This document shows positions 43,801 through 54,495 of a DNA stretch of 64,000 nt, piece after piece. The DNA comes from Eonycteris spelaea (lineage: Eukaryota > Chordata > Mammalia > Chiroptera > Pteropodidae): NCBI GenBank assembly GCA_003508835.1, contig PUFA01000066.1, positions 8,760,501 through 8,824,500 of the forward strand. The letters are read 5' to 3'. Both the position numbers and the translations under genes were made by a program. Position 1 is the stretch's first letter; each line of letters starts with the position of its first letter. The notes beneath the pieces are model-generated. The model worked only from the letters and a program-made list of their open reading frames with translations. It had not been told where the DNA came from and did no database searches.

Positions 43801-44589
43801 CGGGGCCTCTGAGGGCCCAGGGCCGTCACATCAGCCAAATTCCATTACGGTGCACATGGGCCGGTTCAAGGTCAAGGAGAGAAATACACGCCCCCCCTTG
43901 GGGGGAGGAAGGCCAGTCACCCGCAGATACCGGAGGGTGGAGAGCTGGGGCATGGTGCAGGCAAAGCAGGCGCATTGCCTGATCACGGCTCGTCCCAGGA
44001 GGACGTCAGCGTGGGCCGCTGTCCCCTCACGGGACAAGCTCCGCCCACCGCTTGCCGTGTATCTTTCTGTTTCCTGTTTGTGACCCAGGATGAAGCCGAT
44101 GCTCGCCTCTGGCTCCGGCCAGGAGGCCGTGAGGTCGTTTCTCCCATCAGCGCCTGGGGGCGCAGGCGGTGCCGGTCAGGAGCCAGTGCTGGTGGGAGAG
44201 GGGATGCCAGTGGGTGGAGCAGAGAAGTCACACAATGGGTGACATGCATGTCACTCGTTGCAAGTGCGGTTCTTCCTCCCCTCCCTGCCCCGTCCGCCCA
44301 GCAAACCGAGTGTCCTCTGCTGGGCCGGTGTGAAGCGAGGCAGGGGCGCGGCACAGAGAGCAGAGGAACTGCCTGCCCCGTCCCACGGAGCAGTCTGGGG
44401 ACGGGCTCGGATCATGTTACCCTGTAGGCGATGCCCAGGCGCACCAGGCGAGGGCTTCCTGCCGGCCGCGAAGGGGTCGCGGAGGGGCTCAGGTCGTGGC
44501 GGGGCTCAGAGAAGGTGTCCAGGGGCAGTGTCACCTGAGTTGAGAGCCAAAAGGTGGCTGGGTGAACCAGCCTGAGAGGGAAGGGAAAG

Positions 44590-44680
44590 GCGGGGGGCAG
44601 GGGGCCGGGCCGGGCAGGGGGGACGGGCCGGGCAGGGGGGCCGGGCCGGGGGGCCAGGCGGGCAGGGGGGGGGAGGCAGA
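44590..44680 (+). repeat. G-rich minisatellite
   Basis: Imperfect copies of GGGCCGGGCCGGGCAGGGGG. Very G-rich on the + strand, with quadruplex potential. Confidence 0.85.
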
Positions 44681-44996
44681 GGCCGGGAGGAGGGGGAGCT
44701 GAAGTCACTGGTGTTCGGAGGGGCCGTGCCAGGGTCTCCTTCACAGACCACTTGGGGTTCCACCTTGGCGCCCCCCTTCCTGCCGTGTGCCTCCTCCTCG
44801 CCCTGCCCTCTCCCTCCTCCTCAGTGCTCCTCCCTCCTTCCTTCCCCCGCAGAGGCTCACGGGGGAGGCGCAGCCGTCAGGACTCGCCAGCAGCTCTTGT
44901 AAGGTCAGCGTCACCATCTGGCTTTTGGGCGATAACCTTCATAGTAGCTTTCCATGCTTATTTTTGTCACAAGTCCTCAGAGGAACAACTCATCGA

Positions 44997-45055
44997 GCAC
45001 ACGTGCGCACGTGTGCGTGTGCTTTGCACGTGTATGTGCACGTGCGTGTGCCCTG
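44997..45055. repeat. Alternating CACGTG/GTGCAC-type purine-pyrimidine tract
   Basis: ACACGTGCGCACGTGTGCGTG and GCACGTGTATGTGCACGTGC: repeated ACGTG words (E-box/HIF-type) and Z-DNA-like alternation. Confidence 0.75.
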
Positions 45056-45560
45056 CTGCAACTCCCGCTCGTATAGGAGCCACATCCGTCCTGCACACAG
45101 CGGGGGGCCCGGGGGGGGGCCCTGCCTCGTGCTCCTGGCTGACTCGTGAGCCCCTTTGTCAGGCGGGGCCTTGGGCCACCTCTGTAGAGTGGGGACAGTG
45201 AAGCCTGGGGTGGTTGCCACAGCCAGGCGAGGCCGTGGCCTTGGCCCAGCGCCCATGGCTCGGTGCACGCCCACCGGGACCAGCCTCCAGGTGCAGGGCC
45301 CGTGCGTGTCGGCGTGCGGAGCAGAAATCAGGGCCCCCGGGACGGCACCCTTCTCCCGCTTGGCACCCCAACTGGGGAGGGCAACCCCAGAGATCGCTCG
45401 GTGCAGGTGACCGTCTCGCTGCACACAGGCCCAGCGCGTTTCCCGCCTCTCCAGCCCCAGGACGAGCAGGGGTCGGGCAGGTCTCGTGAGCTGCGCCGGG
45501 CGCTGGTCCGCGAGGAGGAGGGTGGTCACACAACCGCGGCCATCCCTGGCCGGGCGCTGG

Positions 45561-45679
45561 CCGCTCCCAGATGTTCCGGCCCTGCCAGGCGTCCAGCTGG
45601 CCACTCCCAGATGTTCCGGCCCGGCCAGGCGTCCAGCTGGCACTCCCAGATGTTCCGGCCCGGCCAGGCGTCCAGCTGA
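45561..45679 (+). repeat. 40-bp minisatellite, three copies
   Basis: Units begin CACTCCCAGATGTTCCGGCC and end GGCGTCCAGCTGG (45561-45600, 45601-45640, 45641-45679), nearly identical. This explains repeated peptide motifs in open frames of both strands. Confidence 0.95.
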
Positions 45680-45757
45680 CCGCGGCTGGGGGAGTGAGCC
45701 CGGCCCTCGCTGCGTGGAGCGGGTGAGCCTTGCCCCAGGTTCTGGCCACGGCAAGTG

Positions 45758-45820
45758 GCCGGCGACGTGGCTATTACGTTACGGGGCTGCTTGTTACGCA
45801 GCGGTAGGGAACTGATGCCT
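45758..45820 (+). mobile_element. MLT1-like LTR 3' end
   Basis: GCTTGTTACGCAGCGGTAGGGAACTGATGCC matches the MLT1 end TTTGTTA..GCAGCCCTAG.AAACTAATAC. Confidence 0.55.
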
Positions 45821-46917
45821 TCTCTCACCAGTCCCTGTGAGCAGCCCGGGGCTGTTTCTCGCCCTGAGTTACACTGAGGTCCTTTGCTCAGGGCTGCTGG
45901 GCAGGTACTGACTTTGAAGTGAGGTTTTTCCATTCGTTCCTGGCTGATTCTGGGTCCGGGTTGAATTTGCAGGACGTGCTGGTTACATCTGTGACCGTGT
46001 GCCCCTGGTTCGTGGTGACGGACGCGAAGGCTTCTATCCTGCGAGCCAGTAACTGGGAGAGCTTTGAGCGCGTGTTGTGCTGGGGAGGGGCCATCTGTGG
46101 GACGAGGGCCGGACTGGTTTTACGGGCAGTGGGCCCGGCGTGCCGAGCTGGAGCGTTCCCCACCGTCCCCTGCGGGGGCTTAGAAATGAACCCATCTGAG
46201 CTTCCTGGAATTCATGACTGCATCTGGGGGTTGGGGTAGTGGGGAGGCGCCGAGGCCCAGGGGAGACTTGGGGTTCGCTTTCGGAGCTAACGCTTGGACG
46301 GGGGTTGGCCTGGCTCGCGTGTGGGGAGGAGCGTCCTGGGCGGAGCGGGCGGGCGCGTAGTCAGAGGCGTGGGGCTGGGAGCGCAGCGTGTGCAGCACGG
46401 GTCCCTGGCCCGCGTCACCTCCGTCTGCCGCTGTCCTCGGCGGTGGCTCCGGCCCGGCCTGCATGGGACGTGCGGGAGCAGCCCCCCTGGTGCACGGGGC
46501 CCTGCTGCGTTTCCGGGCGCGTTCCCAGCTGGTGGATGTCACGTTGGCAGCTTCGGAGTGGCCACAGCGGGACTGTTGGCTCCACAGAAATTGGCAGGTG
46601 CCAGGTGGGCGTTAGAGACGTTCCGGCACACCCACTGCCAGGGCCTCGCCTCAGGTGTGAGCGGGGTGCCCCGGCACCTTCTCCCACAAAGCAAAGCAAA
46701 GCACAGGTGCAGCCAGGACGTGGGGGAGTTCACGTCCGGTCACCCCCGGCCGGAGCAGTGGGGTGGGGTGGACGTTAGCCTCCTGGCGACTCTTAGAGCT
46801 CCCGCACACCCGCCCTGTCCCCACTGCCTGCAGTGGGGACCGGGGTGGGGCCAGGAGTGGTGAGAAGCGGCCACCGTCTGTGCATTGTGAAGGTGGGGGT
46901 TTGCTGAAGGGTCGGGG

Positions 46918-46962
46918 GTGTGTGTGTGAGTGTGTGTGTGTGAGTGTGAGTGTGTGTGTGTG
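46918..46962 (+). repeat. (TG)n microsatellite
   Basis: TGTGTGTGAG units. Confidence 0.95.
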
Positions 46963-47217
46963 GGGGGCGCGCCCTGAGGGCTTCGCCTGAACACCTGGAA
47001 GGAGGTGGCCGTCCTGGGTGGCAGCGAGGGGACCGGGCGCATGATGGCCCCTTCCGTTGTGACAGGCTCTGATCTGGAGGCCCATCCCATGGCGGGAGGA
47101 GACGGTGCGCGGAGTTCGGGGCAGGTGTATATCGGTATCCGGGGTGAGCAGCATGGCTGCTCACGATCTCCACCTGGCGACTGCAGTGCAGGTGTACCTG
47201 CTGTTCAGGAAGCGCTG

Positions 47218-47270
47218 CTTCCTCCCTCTGTCCCTCCCTCCCTCCGTCCCTTCTTCCTCTCCACTTTTTA
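47218..47270 (+). repeat. (TCCC)n-rich tract
   Basis: TCCTCCCTCTGTCCCTCCCTCC pyrimidine tract. Confidence 0.85.
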
Positions 47271-47299
47271 TTTCTCTGATCCATCACTTATTTACATCC

Positions 47300-47515
47300 A
47301 CCTCTCATAACGTCCATGGTGCCCTATTGGCATTAGCACCTGCCATTGTACCCTGCAGTGTGATAAACGATCTTAGACACGTACCGACTGTCGATAACAA
47401 ATGTCAGTCCCCGAACCACTTCTTATGCTTTAAAATTGTGATGTTCAAGTGTGCCTGCCATAACATAAAAAAAGACTAGATTAAAAAAGAAAGAAAAATA
47501 TTTATCATCTATCTA
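47300..47515 (+). other. Unique sequence ending in A-rich tail
   Basis: About 160 bases of low-GC sequence ending in ACATAAAAAAAGACTAG and further A-rich repeats. May be an old retroposed 3' end; source not recognised. Confidence 0.25.
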
Positions 47516-47628
47516 CTCTCTGTCAATCATGTCTGTCTCCATTATTCTATCATCCATTCTTTCTGTCCTTTCTTTCTATTTTTTCTTTCTATCATCTATC
47601 TATCTATCGTCCATCTATTTGTCTATCA
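47500..47628 (+). repeat. (TCTA/TTTC)n microsatellite
   Basis: ATCATCTATCTATCTATCG and TCTTTCTATC units. Confidence 0.9.
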
Positions 47629-48528
47629 GCCGCATCTGTCCATCCACCACTTGCTTCCTTCACGCCTGGGTAGCATTCCTCCCGGTGAGTCTTGCCTCTG
47701 TTCGCATGCCTCCAGTGACAGGGAAGTCCCTTCCTCTTAAGGATTCTGCTTGGAAGTTTTCAGTTCACGTGACCACTGTAGCGCCGTTGTCTGGGGACTG
47801 TGCCTCTCTCTCGCTTCCTCCCCCAGCATCTGTTTACGCTCCCCACTTGCCAGGGGAGACGCACTTAGGAGCTCGGGGGGCTGTGTTCCCTGGCAGGGCT
47901 GGCGGCCTGTGCAGGGGAAGAATGGGTCCAGTCACAGCGGGAGACGCCCCTCCCAGCTGCAGCCTCCCTCCGGCAAAGGCAGCTTTGTGCTCCCCAAGGA
48001 CAAGGCCGGCCATTGAGGCAGGCCCGGGACACCGGGCGCGCGAACGGCAGCTGGAAACGGAAGGGAGGCATCCCAGAGAGCCAGCCGCGTGCCCGGGGCC
48101 GTGCGCGTGTGGGCAGCAGTGACGCCCTGGCCAGCGTCCGGCGAGGCCCTCTCACCGCGGGGGGCAGGCGAGCCCTGGGCTCCTGCTGGGAACAAAAACA
48201 GAAACGAAGTGGCGAGAGGGGTGGTTCACTGTTTCCCGGCTCGTCCCGGGCCTCCACACCGGCCTATGGTGAGTGTGTGTTCTGGAAGGTTCACCAGCAC
48301 AGTGCATGTGGTCACGGGGAGGCTGGCCGTGCAGAAGACAGGAGGGCGAGGTAACCAGACGGAGCCACTGGCAGCCAGGCAGGTGAGCGGAGCACGCGAG
48401 GCTTCGCTTTTCACATGTTTGTACATTTTCTAAACATTTATTTTTAAATAATCTTAAATTACTTCAAATTATTAAATTAAATATTATTAAATAATTTTAA
48501 ACTCACATGGAAGTTGCAAAAAAAATAG

Positions 48529-48785
48529 TACTGTGTGCATGAATGTGTGTGTGAATGTGTGTGTGTGCATGAGTGCATGTGCGTGCATGGGTGCATGTAT
48601 GTGTGCATGTGTGCACCTGTGCGAATGTGTGACTATGCACATGTGTAAGTGTATGTGTGTGTGGCTATGTGTGCACGAGTGTGCATGTGTGTGAATGTGC
48701 ATGAATGTGTGTGTACATGTGTGAGTGTGCGTGCATGAGTGCATGTGTGTGCACGTGAGTGTGTGTGAGCGTGCATGTGTGTGGC
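48529..48785 (+). repeat. Long (TG)n / (TGCATG)n compound microsatellite
   Basis: About 255 bases of TGTGTG broken by AATG, CATG and AGTG units. Confidence 0.95.
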
Positions 48786-49734
48786 TGGGGAGGATTTGTA
48801 TGGAGTTTTATTGCATTTACAGCTTCCCCGTATCAGGTGAGACCATTTTAGATAAAAGTCTCTTGGGCTCCTGGGATGACAAGGTGCTGTGATGCTGATG
48901 CTGGCTCTGCCCACCGGGCGCCTTGACCCCCTGCCAGGCTCCTTCCATGGCCAGGGCCAGTGGCAACTTCCCCTTGACCCCCAGACCCCTGCTTTCCTGG
49001 TTCCCACTGAGTCTCTTCTGGGATGTCAGTTGGAAAGAAGTGTTTTCTCTCCACCGAGAGACCCTGGGCAGGTAGGCTGTGAGACTGGTGTGCAGGTGGG
49101 CATCACCCCGCCCTGCTCAGGTGCACCCCCACCTGGGAACGGATCCAGCACAAAGGAGGGCGGGGGGGGGTTCCCACAGCGTCCCAGCCCCGGGTCCGGC
49201 AGCGTGTGAGGCGCTGTGTGCCCGGCAGCTCAGTTAATCACGGTTCCCGCCCACGCTGACGCGGATCGCATCGGGCTCTGCCACTCGTCACCGGGAGCTC
49301 GGCATCGCAGGCACGGGGAGGAAGGACGTGTCCGCGGGATGCCCGCAATCCGAACGCCTGCCCTGGCTCCCGCACCCCATGCTCCCCTTCCTCCGGGCAC
49401 GAGCCCCGTCCTGGGGGGACGCCAGAAGACGCCCCGTCCTCCTCAGAACCCCGAGTCTGCAGCCTCCGCCTCGCCGAAGGGCTCTGACCCTTTTCCAAAG
49501 CGGAGCGTCCTCGGAGGGCTGCGGGCGTCGATGGCGGGGAGAGGCCGCTGTCGGTGGAAGGGCCTGTGTGACTCCCGACGAGCTTGGTGGCGCCACAGGC
49601 TCAGGCCTTTCGCATGAAAGGGGGGTTTCGCGTGGACACGTCTGTTGCCCGGGCTTGCGTGTCATGCAGGCCTCGTCTCTGAAAGGCACGGAGAGAGGTA
49701 TTTTGCTAAGAACACGTTTAATTTTAGTAATGAG

Positions 49735-50060
49735 ACACATGTGACATGTGCTCACAATTTATCATCTCCTGTGGCCTTAGACTCTGTTTCTTGGGCGGCG
49801 TAGGAGTTTGAGGTTAATGGATACCACGATGAATTATTAAGCACATGGATCCAGGAGGTTCTTACAAAACCAAGACTTCGTAACAGATTCACTAAGAGGT
49901 TCCTACCTTAATCATCATCACGGATTTTCCGAAGAATGTTTTCTCTAAACCACTCAATTGTGCAGAGTTATTGGGCAATGTCTAATTTTTACATTATTTC
50001 TTTGCTAGGTTTAAATACTAATGTTTTTATTATGCCATAGCTATTAGGTTCAAAGCTTTG
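49735..50060. promoter_or_regulatory. AT-rich unique intronic block
   Basis: About 320 bases of low-GC non-repeat sequence with TTATTAAGC, ATTGTGCA and TTATTGGGCAATG (C/EBP- and CCAAT-like) words between GC-rich flanks. Candidate non-coding regulatory element only. Confidence 0.3.
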
Positions 50061-50274
50061 GGTCTTCACTTTATCACCTGTGAAATGCATACAGTGGATC
50101 TAAGCCGTCACGAAGCCCAGGGAAGCGTGTGCAACGCAGGACGGTGTTTTAATGCTGGGAGCCGGGGACAGAGATTCGGTAGTGAGGTCTCATGTCATCC
50201 TCGTGAGGGACTGACTGTGTGTTGGGGTTCCGAGTGCAGCCCGTAGGGTCAGCATGATGTGGGTGTGGGGCTGG

Positions 50275-50400
50275 GTCAATATCTTTACCTCTCTGACTCG
50301 GTTTCCTCTTTTGCACGATGGGGCTAATCATAGCGTTGACTGAGCTGGGTCATCATGAAGATTAAACGAGCAAATGCGGCCGGAGTGCCGACGCTGGTAC
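50275..50400 (+). repeat. MIR SINE
   Basis: TCTCTGACTCGGTTTCCTC...CACGATGGGGCTAATCATAGCG...ATGAAGATTAAACGAGC matches MIR. Confidence 0.85.
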
Positions 50401-50502
50401 CAGCACCGCGGAACGTTACGGTTAGGAGTGATGGCTGTCGCCGGCGACAGTAACACCAGGCCTCACGATAGCAAGGATCGGTGGGCCCGCCTTCTGTGTG
50501 TT

Positions 50503-50662
50503 TGTCAATAAAGTTTTATTGGCACACAGCCACACTCATTCATTGACATGCTGTCTGTGGTGGCTTTCACGCTCTGTGGGCAGAACTGAGTCGTTGACCC
50601 GAGACGTCTGGCCCACAGAGTCTAAAATATTGACTCTCTGGCCCTTGACAGAATAACTGGCT
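50503..50662 (-). mobile_element. hAT-type DNA transposon fragment
   Basis: CAATAAAGTTTTATTGGCACACAGCCACACTC, GGTGGCTTTCACGCTCTG and TAAAATATTGACTCTCTGGCCC match a very common mammalian repeat that I place among old hAT (MER/Charlie-type) elements. Confidence 0.75.
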
Positions 50663-50744
50663 GCCACCTGCTCGCGAACCATCCTCTCATGCCTCTGTCT
50701 TCCCTGGTAGCGCCTCAGAGGCTTCGTCGGAGCTGAGCGCTGTC

Positions 50745-50935
50745 CAGCAACATCCTTGCGAGGACAGACATGTCCTAGGCTGTGCTGTGCTGGCCGGGAT
50801 GCAGCCACTGGCCACGCATGGCCACTGAACCCTTGGAATGTGGCGAGTGCTACTGTGACTGAATTTCACATTTTATTTGGCTTGACTTTGTTCCACATTC
50901 CACAGCCTCCGGTGGCTAGCGTGGCATGCTCCTTC
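50745..50935 (-). mobile_element. Palindromic hAT-type transposon (same family as 39855)
   Basis: CCACTGAACCCTTGGAATGTGGCGAGTGC...GACTGAATTTCACATTTTATTTGG...CGGTGGCTAGCGTGG is the opposite orientation of the 39855 copy. Confidence 0.7.
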
Positions 50936-52014
50936 TCCTGTCTCAGAGCGTGAGACAGGTGACACCCTGCGACGTCCCCTGCTAGGACCCTTTTTGGACT
51001 GTGCTGAGTTGGAGGGTGCTGGCTTTGGCTGGAGGGAGGGAGGGAGGAAGGAAGCCCACCTCATTTTTTTCTTACGTGTTTGCTTTTTAAAAACTTTTTT
51101 GTTACAAATATAAAATGTTTTTGCATGTGAAATATTGGCTAAACGTGGAAACGCATGCCGGAAAGAATTAGGATAGCTAATTCCTCGATTTAGAGGAAAA
51201 GCCTCCCCCCCCCGCCACTCGCGTGTACTTGTGGAAGGGGGTGACCGTGTTCACGCGGTGCCACTGCGTGTTGTCCACGAGGCAGGTGCACACCGAGCTC
51301 CGTGCCATCGGGGCCAGTGGCCGTGGGCCTCTCAGCAGCACAGCAGCCTTTCTGGGCGGCGCTTCGGGCTGCTGACCGTTAGGGACTTTATAAGCAGTGC
51401 GGTGAGCGGGGTCCTTGCTGGTGAGCGTCTGTGAGCGTCTGTGTTTTTCACGTTTATACAGAGTTGCCATGCGTCCATCCTCCTGAGACTTTTACCGGTT
51501 TATGTTCCCGCGAAAGGCGTTGGCCGCTTCTGCTCCTCACGCGTTAGTTAACGCTGGGTCTCGCCCGCTTGTCCCCCTTCGTCAATCCGATGGTGGAAAA
51601 CGACTCGTCTGTGTTTGTGTCACTTTGATTTGGACTAAGACGCGACTCCAAGTCTCTGGAAAGATCTCTGGTCGTTTTCCTTGCTCCTTCTGGTTTCGGG
51701 GGTGGGCCAGTGGCCGTGAACCGGTCCCTGAATCTTCAGGCACTTTGCGGGGTGCGGCCCAGGCCTCAGAGCAGTCATGCCCAGCGAGGACCTACTCTGC
51801 GCTTTGCAGGTGCTGGCTCGTCCGTTCCCCACCACTGCCTGGCAAGCCAGGTGTTAGTGTCCGCAGGACACAGGCGAGGAGCCCGAGAACTTTCCCAAGT
51901 CTGGACTCTAACAGATGGCTGACACCTGGGTCAGGCTTCTCACGGCCACGGCAGGACGTGCGGTGGAGGGACACGGGGCGGGCACACCGGGCCGGATGGC
52001 GGCTCACGCTCTGG

Positions 52015-52215
52015 CACTGTGGCTCCGGACAGTGTCGGGGACCCCGCAGAGCCTTGGTTTCCCCAGCTCCCGAACGGACACCAGGATGGTCACCTTGCAG
52101 GTTGTTTTCGGGGCCACGGAGACGTGTGCAAGGGCTCTGGCACCGTTTCTGCACCCCGGCAATGACAAGTGGTGGCTGTTATCTGTATTATCAGCAGCGA
52201 TTATTAGCGCCGTGA
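52015..52215 (+). repeat. MIR SINE, near full length
   Basis: GAGCCTTGGTTTCCCCAGC, GTGCAAGGGCTCTGGCACCG and GGTGGCTGTTATCTGTATTATC follow MIR to its tail. Confidence 0.65.
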
Positions 52216-53299
52216 TGATGAACAGCACGGAGTGAGGATGACACATAGCGAGCGTCTAGAGCGTAGGCGCTACCTGCCCGTTAGCCATCATTTACCCGGC
52301 CGGCGTGGGCGCGTGTACCTCCACCCACCGTCCATAACGTGGTAAATCACGAGGACTTGGGAAGTGCGCGGTGGGCCCCACGCCGTCTTCTCGCGATCAC
52401 GGACCCCGAGCCCCGGCGGCCGGGAGCTTTGGACGGACCTGGCTGAGGCTGTCACCACGCGTCCCAGCGGCCCCCCCAGGGCTGTGCTGCCCCCCCCCGG
52501 TCGTGTATGTTTCCCGCGTGGGGTCTGATCGTGGACAGTGAGCTCCGTGTCGGAGGGGTGACTTGGGGCTCCAGGGCTGGAGCCTCCGGGCTCCTGAGGG
52601 TCTCCCGCGGCCCTGGCCAGTGGTGGGCAGTGGGTGGCATGGCCTTTCGGGTGCGGGTGGGAGCGATCGTGGCGTGGTGGGTGGCCCGGCCTGTGGGCAA
52701 GGCCTGTGGCAACGTCCGTTTCCAACCCAGCTGTGCCTTTCGCCCTCCCCTGGGGCCACGGGGTTGGCGGGGCCGTGACATCTGAGCTCCCATTCGTTCC
52801 ACGTTTTCTGCGGTCACAGTCCCACGGGGCAGCCTCTCCGTGGAGATGCGCGTCCGTAACGAGTGCATCTTTCCTGGAGGTCAGGTGTCGTCTCATCCGC
52901 GATGACACGTCAGTGACTCCTGCCTGTCCCTGTCCTCATCCCAACCACTGTGCCTGACTCGGACGGATCGGAAATGAGCCTTGAAACCAACAAACATACC
53001 ACAGTGACAAAAATGGGAAAAAACCAAAAAGTCCCGGCAAATAGCGGGGAAAAAGCCACCCTTCCGGCAGACGCACTGTCCCTGTCCTGGCCAGAGCTCA
53101 CTGTCGTTCTTTGGCAGAGCTGGCCCCCGACTATGGTCGATTTGGGTGCGTGTTCTGGCTCATGGAGAAGTTTCTGGAAGGGAGGGTGGGTGGCGGCTCT
53201 CTGGTGGCAGCTGACACTTTGCCGCTGGGTGGCTTGTCCGTCAGGCGCCGCGCTTCCCCCCACCCCCCCACCGAAGCCCCGTGATGGTGTCCGCTGTGA

Positions 53300-53395
53300 T
53301 CCTCCCCATTTCAGACATGAGGAAACTGAGGCCCGGGGGTGAGGCTGTGAGCCCGCGGGGCCAAGGCCCAGATGCAGGCCGTCTCGCCTCATGCC
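53300..53395 (-). repeat. MIR fragment
   Basis: CCCATTTCAGACATGAGGAAACTGAGGC is the reverse MIR core. Confidence 0.9.
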
Positions 53396-53631
53396 CCAAG
53401 GTCTCAGCCCCAGGACGATAGGAGATGCTGCTGGGGTTCCTTGACACCCCCTCCACACCCCCCAACCGGGGGGGCGGTCCTCCGGTATAAGCTCTTTTAG
53501 CATTTTTGAAAGTACCTTGGTAGTTTAATTGTTTAATTTTTAATTGTTGTTTGGGTACTTAGTGGTTGAAAGTCTGTAATAGCGGTCAAGCCACAGACTT
53601 ATGAGGACACGGTCAATGTCCAGCCTGTTCT

Positions 53632-53700
53632 CCATCCCAGTCCCTACGCAGTGCCCCCCGCATAGTGGTGTCTTGGTGAATACTGCATGGATGAGTGGAC
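53632..53700 (+). repeat. L2 LINE 3' end
   Basis: CTACGCAGTGCCCCCCGCATAGTGGTGTC then TGGTGAATACTGCATGGATG resembles an L2 tail leading into the GGAT array. Confidence 0.55.
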
Positions 53701-54150
53701 GGACGGATGACAGATCAATGGTTGGATGAATAGATGGATAGATAGATGAACAGATGGATGGATGATGGATGGACGGACGAATGAATGGATGAGCAGGTGG
53801 GTGAATGGATAATGGATGGTTTGTTGGATGGATAAGTGGGTGGGTGGAGGGATGAAGGATAGATGGACAGATGAATGGGTGATGGATGGGCGGATGGATG
53901 ATAGATCAATGATTGGATGAATGGATGGATGGGTAGGTTGGGGGATGGATGATGGATGGGAGGTTGGTTGGATAAGTGGGTAGGTAGAGGGATGATAGAT
54001 GAATGGATGATGGATGGGAGGTTGGTTGGATAAGTGGGTAGGTAGAGGGATGATAGATGAATGGATGATGGATGATTGGTTGGATGGATGGATGGATGAT
54101 AGGTCAATGGTTGGACGGATGGATGGAGAGATGAGTGTGTTGGTGGATGG
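53695..54150 (+). repeat. (GGAT)n / (GATG)n satellite with a 58-bp higher-order unit
   Basis: Degenerate GGATGGATGAAT array. A 58-bp block containing GGGAGGTTGGTTGGATAAGT occurs twice in tandem from about 53947 and 54005, and a related variant occurs near 53818. Confidence 0.95.
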
Positions 54151-54379
54151 GAGGTTGGCCAGGTCACCCTCAAAGCTGGGCTCCGGTCACAGTCAGGGAA
54201 GGTTCTCCCAGACACGTGGAAGTCCAGACGGGAGCAGGCACAGCTCTGGCCTCCGTCTGACTCGACCGCCTCAGCTCGAGGCTCGTTCTCTTACCCCAGC
54301 CGCCTTCCTGTCCTGGGCCTCTTTCGGGACAGTCGATGGCAGTGAGAACGTGAACGCCAGCTTTGAAAGGTCTCGGGGG

Positions 54380-54495
54380 TAGCCACAAAGTATCGGCGCT
54401 AGACAGACTCGGGTTCGGGCGCCGGCTCCAGCACTTCCTCGCCGTGGGGCTCGGGGCAGGTGCTTTGCTTCTCTGCGCCTCGGTTTCCACATGGC
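54380..54495 (+). repeat. MIR SINE
   Basis: AGACTCGGGTTCGGGCGCCGGCTCCAGCACTTCC...TTTGCTTCTCTGCGCCTCGGTTTCC matches MIR, with CpG gains. Confidence 0.85.

Larger units (their letters stand above)
43801..49734. other. Intronic block with many simple repeats, no gene
   Basis: GC-rich unique sequence with minisatellites and microsatellites (listed), an MLT1-like end, and a low-GC patch at 48410-48520 resembling an L1-type antisense segment split by the TG array. No exon recognised. Confidence 0.55.

Noticed and set aside
48487..48744. His/Thr-repeat peptides in TG/CA arrays (also 17643-18185, 27567-27842, 58088-58303)
   Set aside because: Direct translations of dinucleotide repeats, not proteins.
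53715..54215. 166-codon His/Ser/Pro-repeat frame on the - strand
   Set aside because: Translation of the GGAT satellite.
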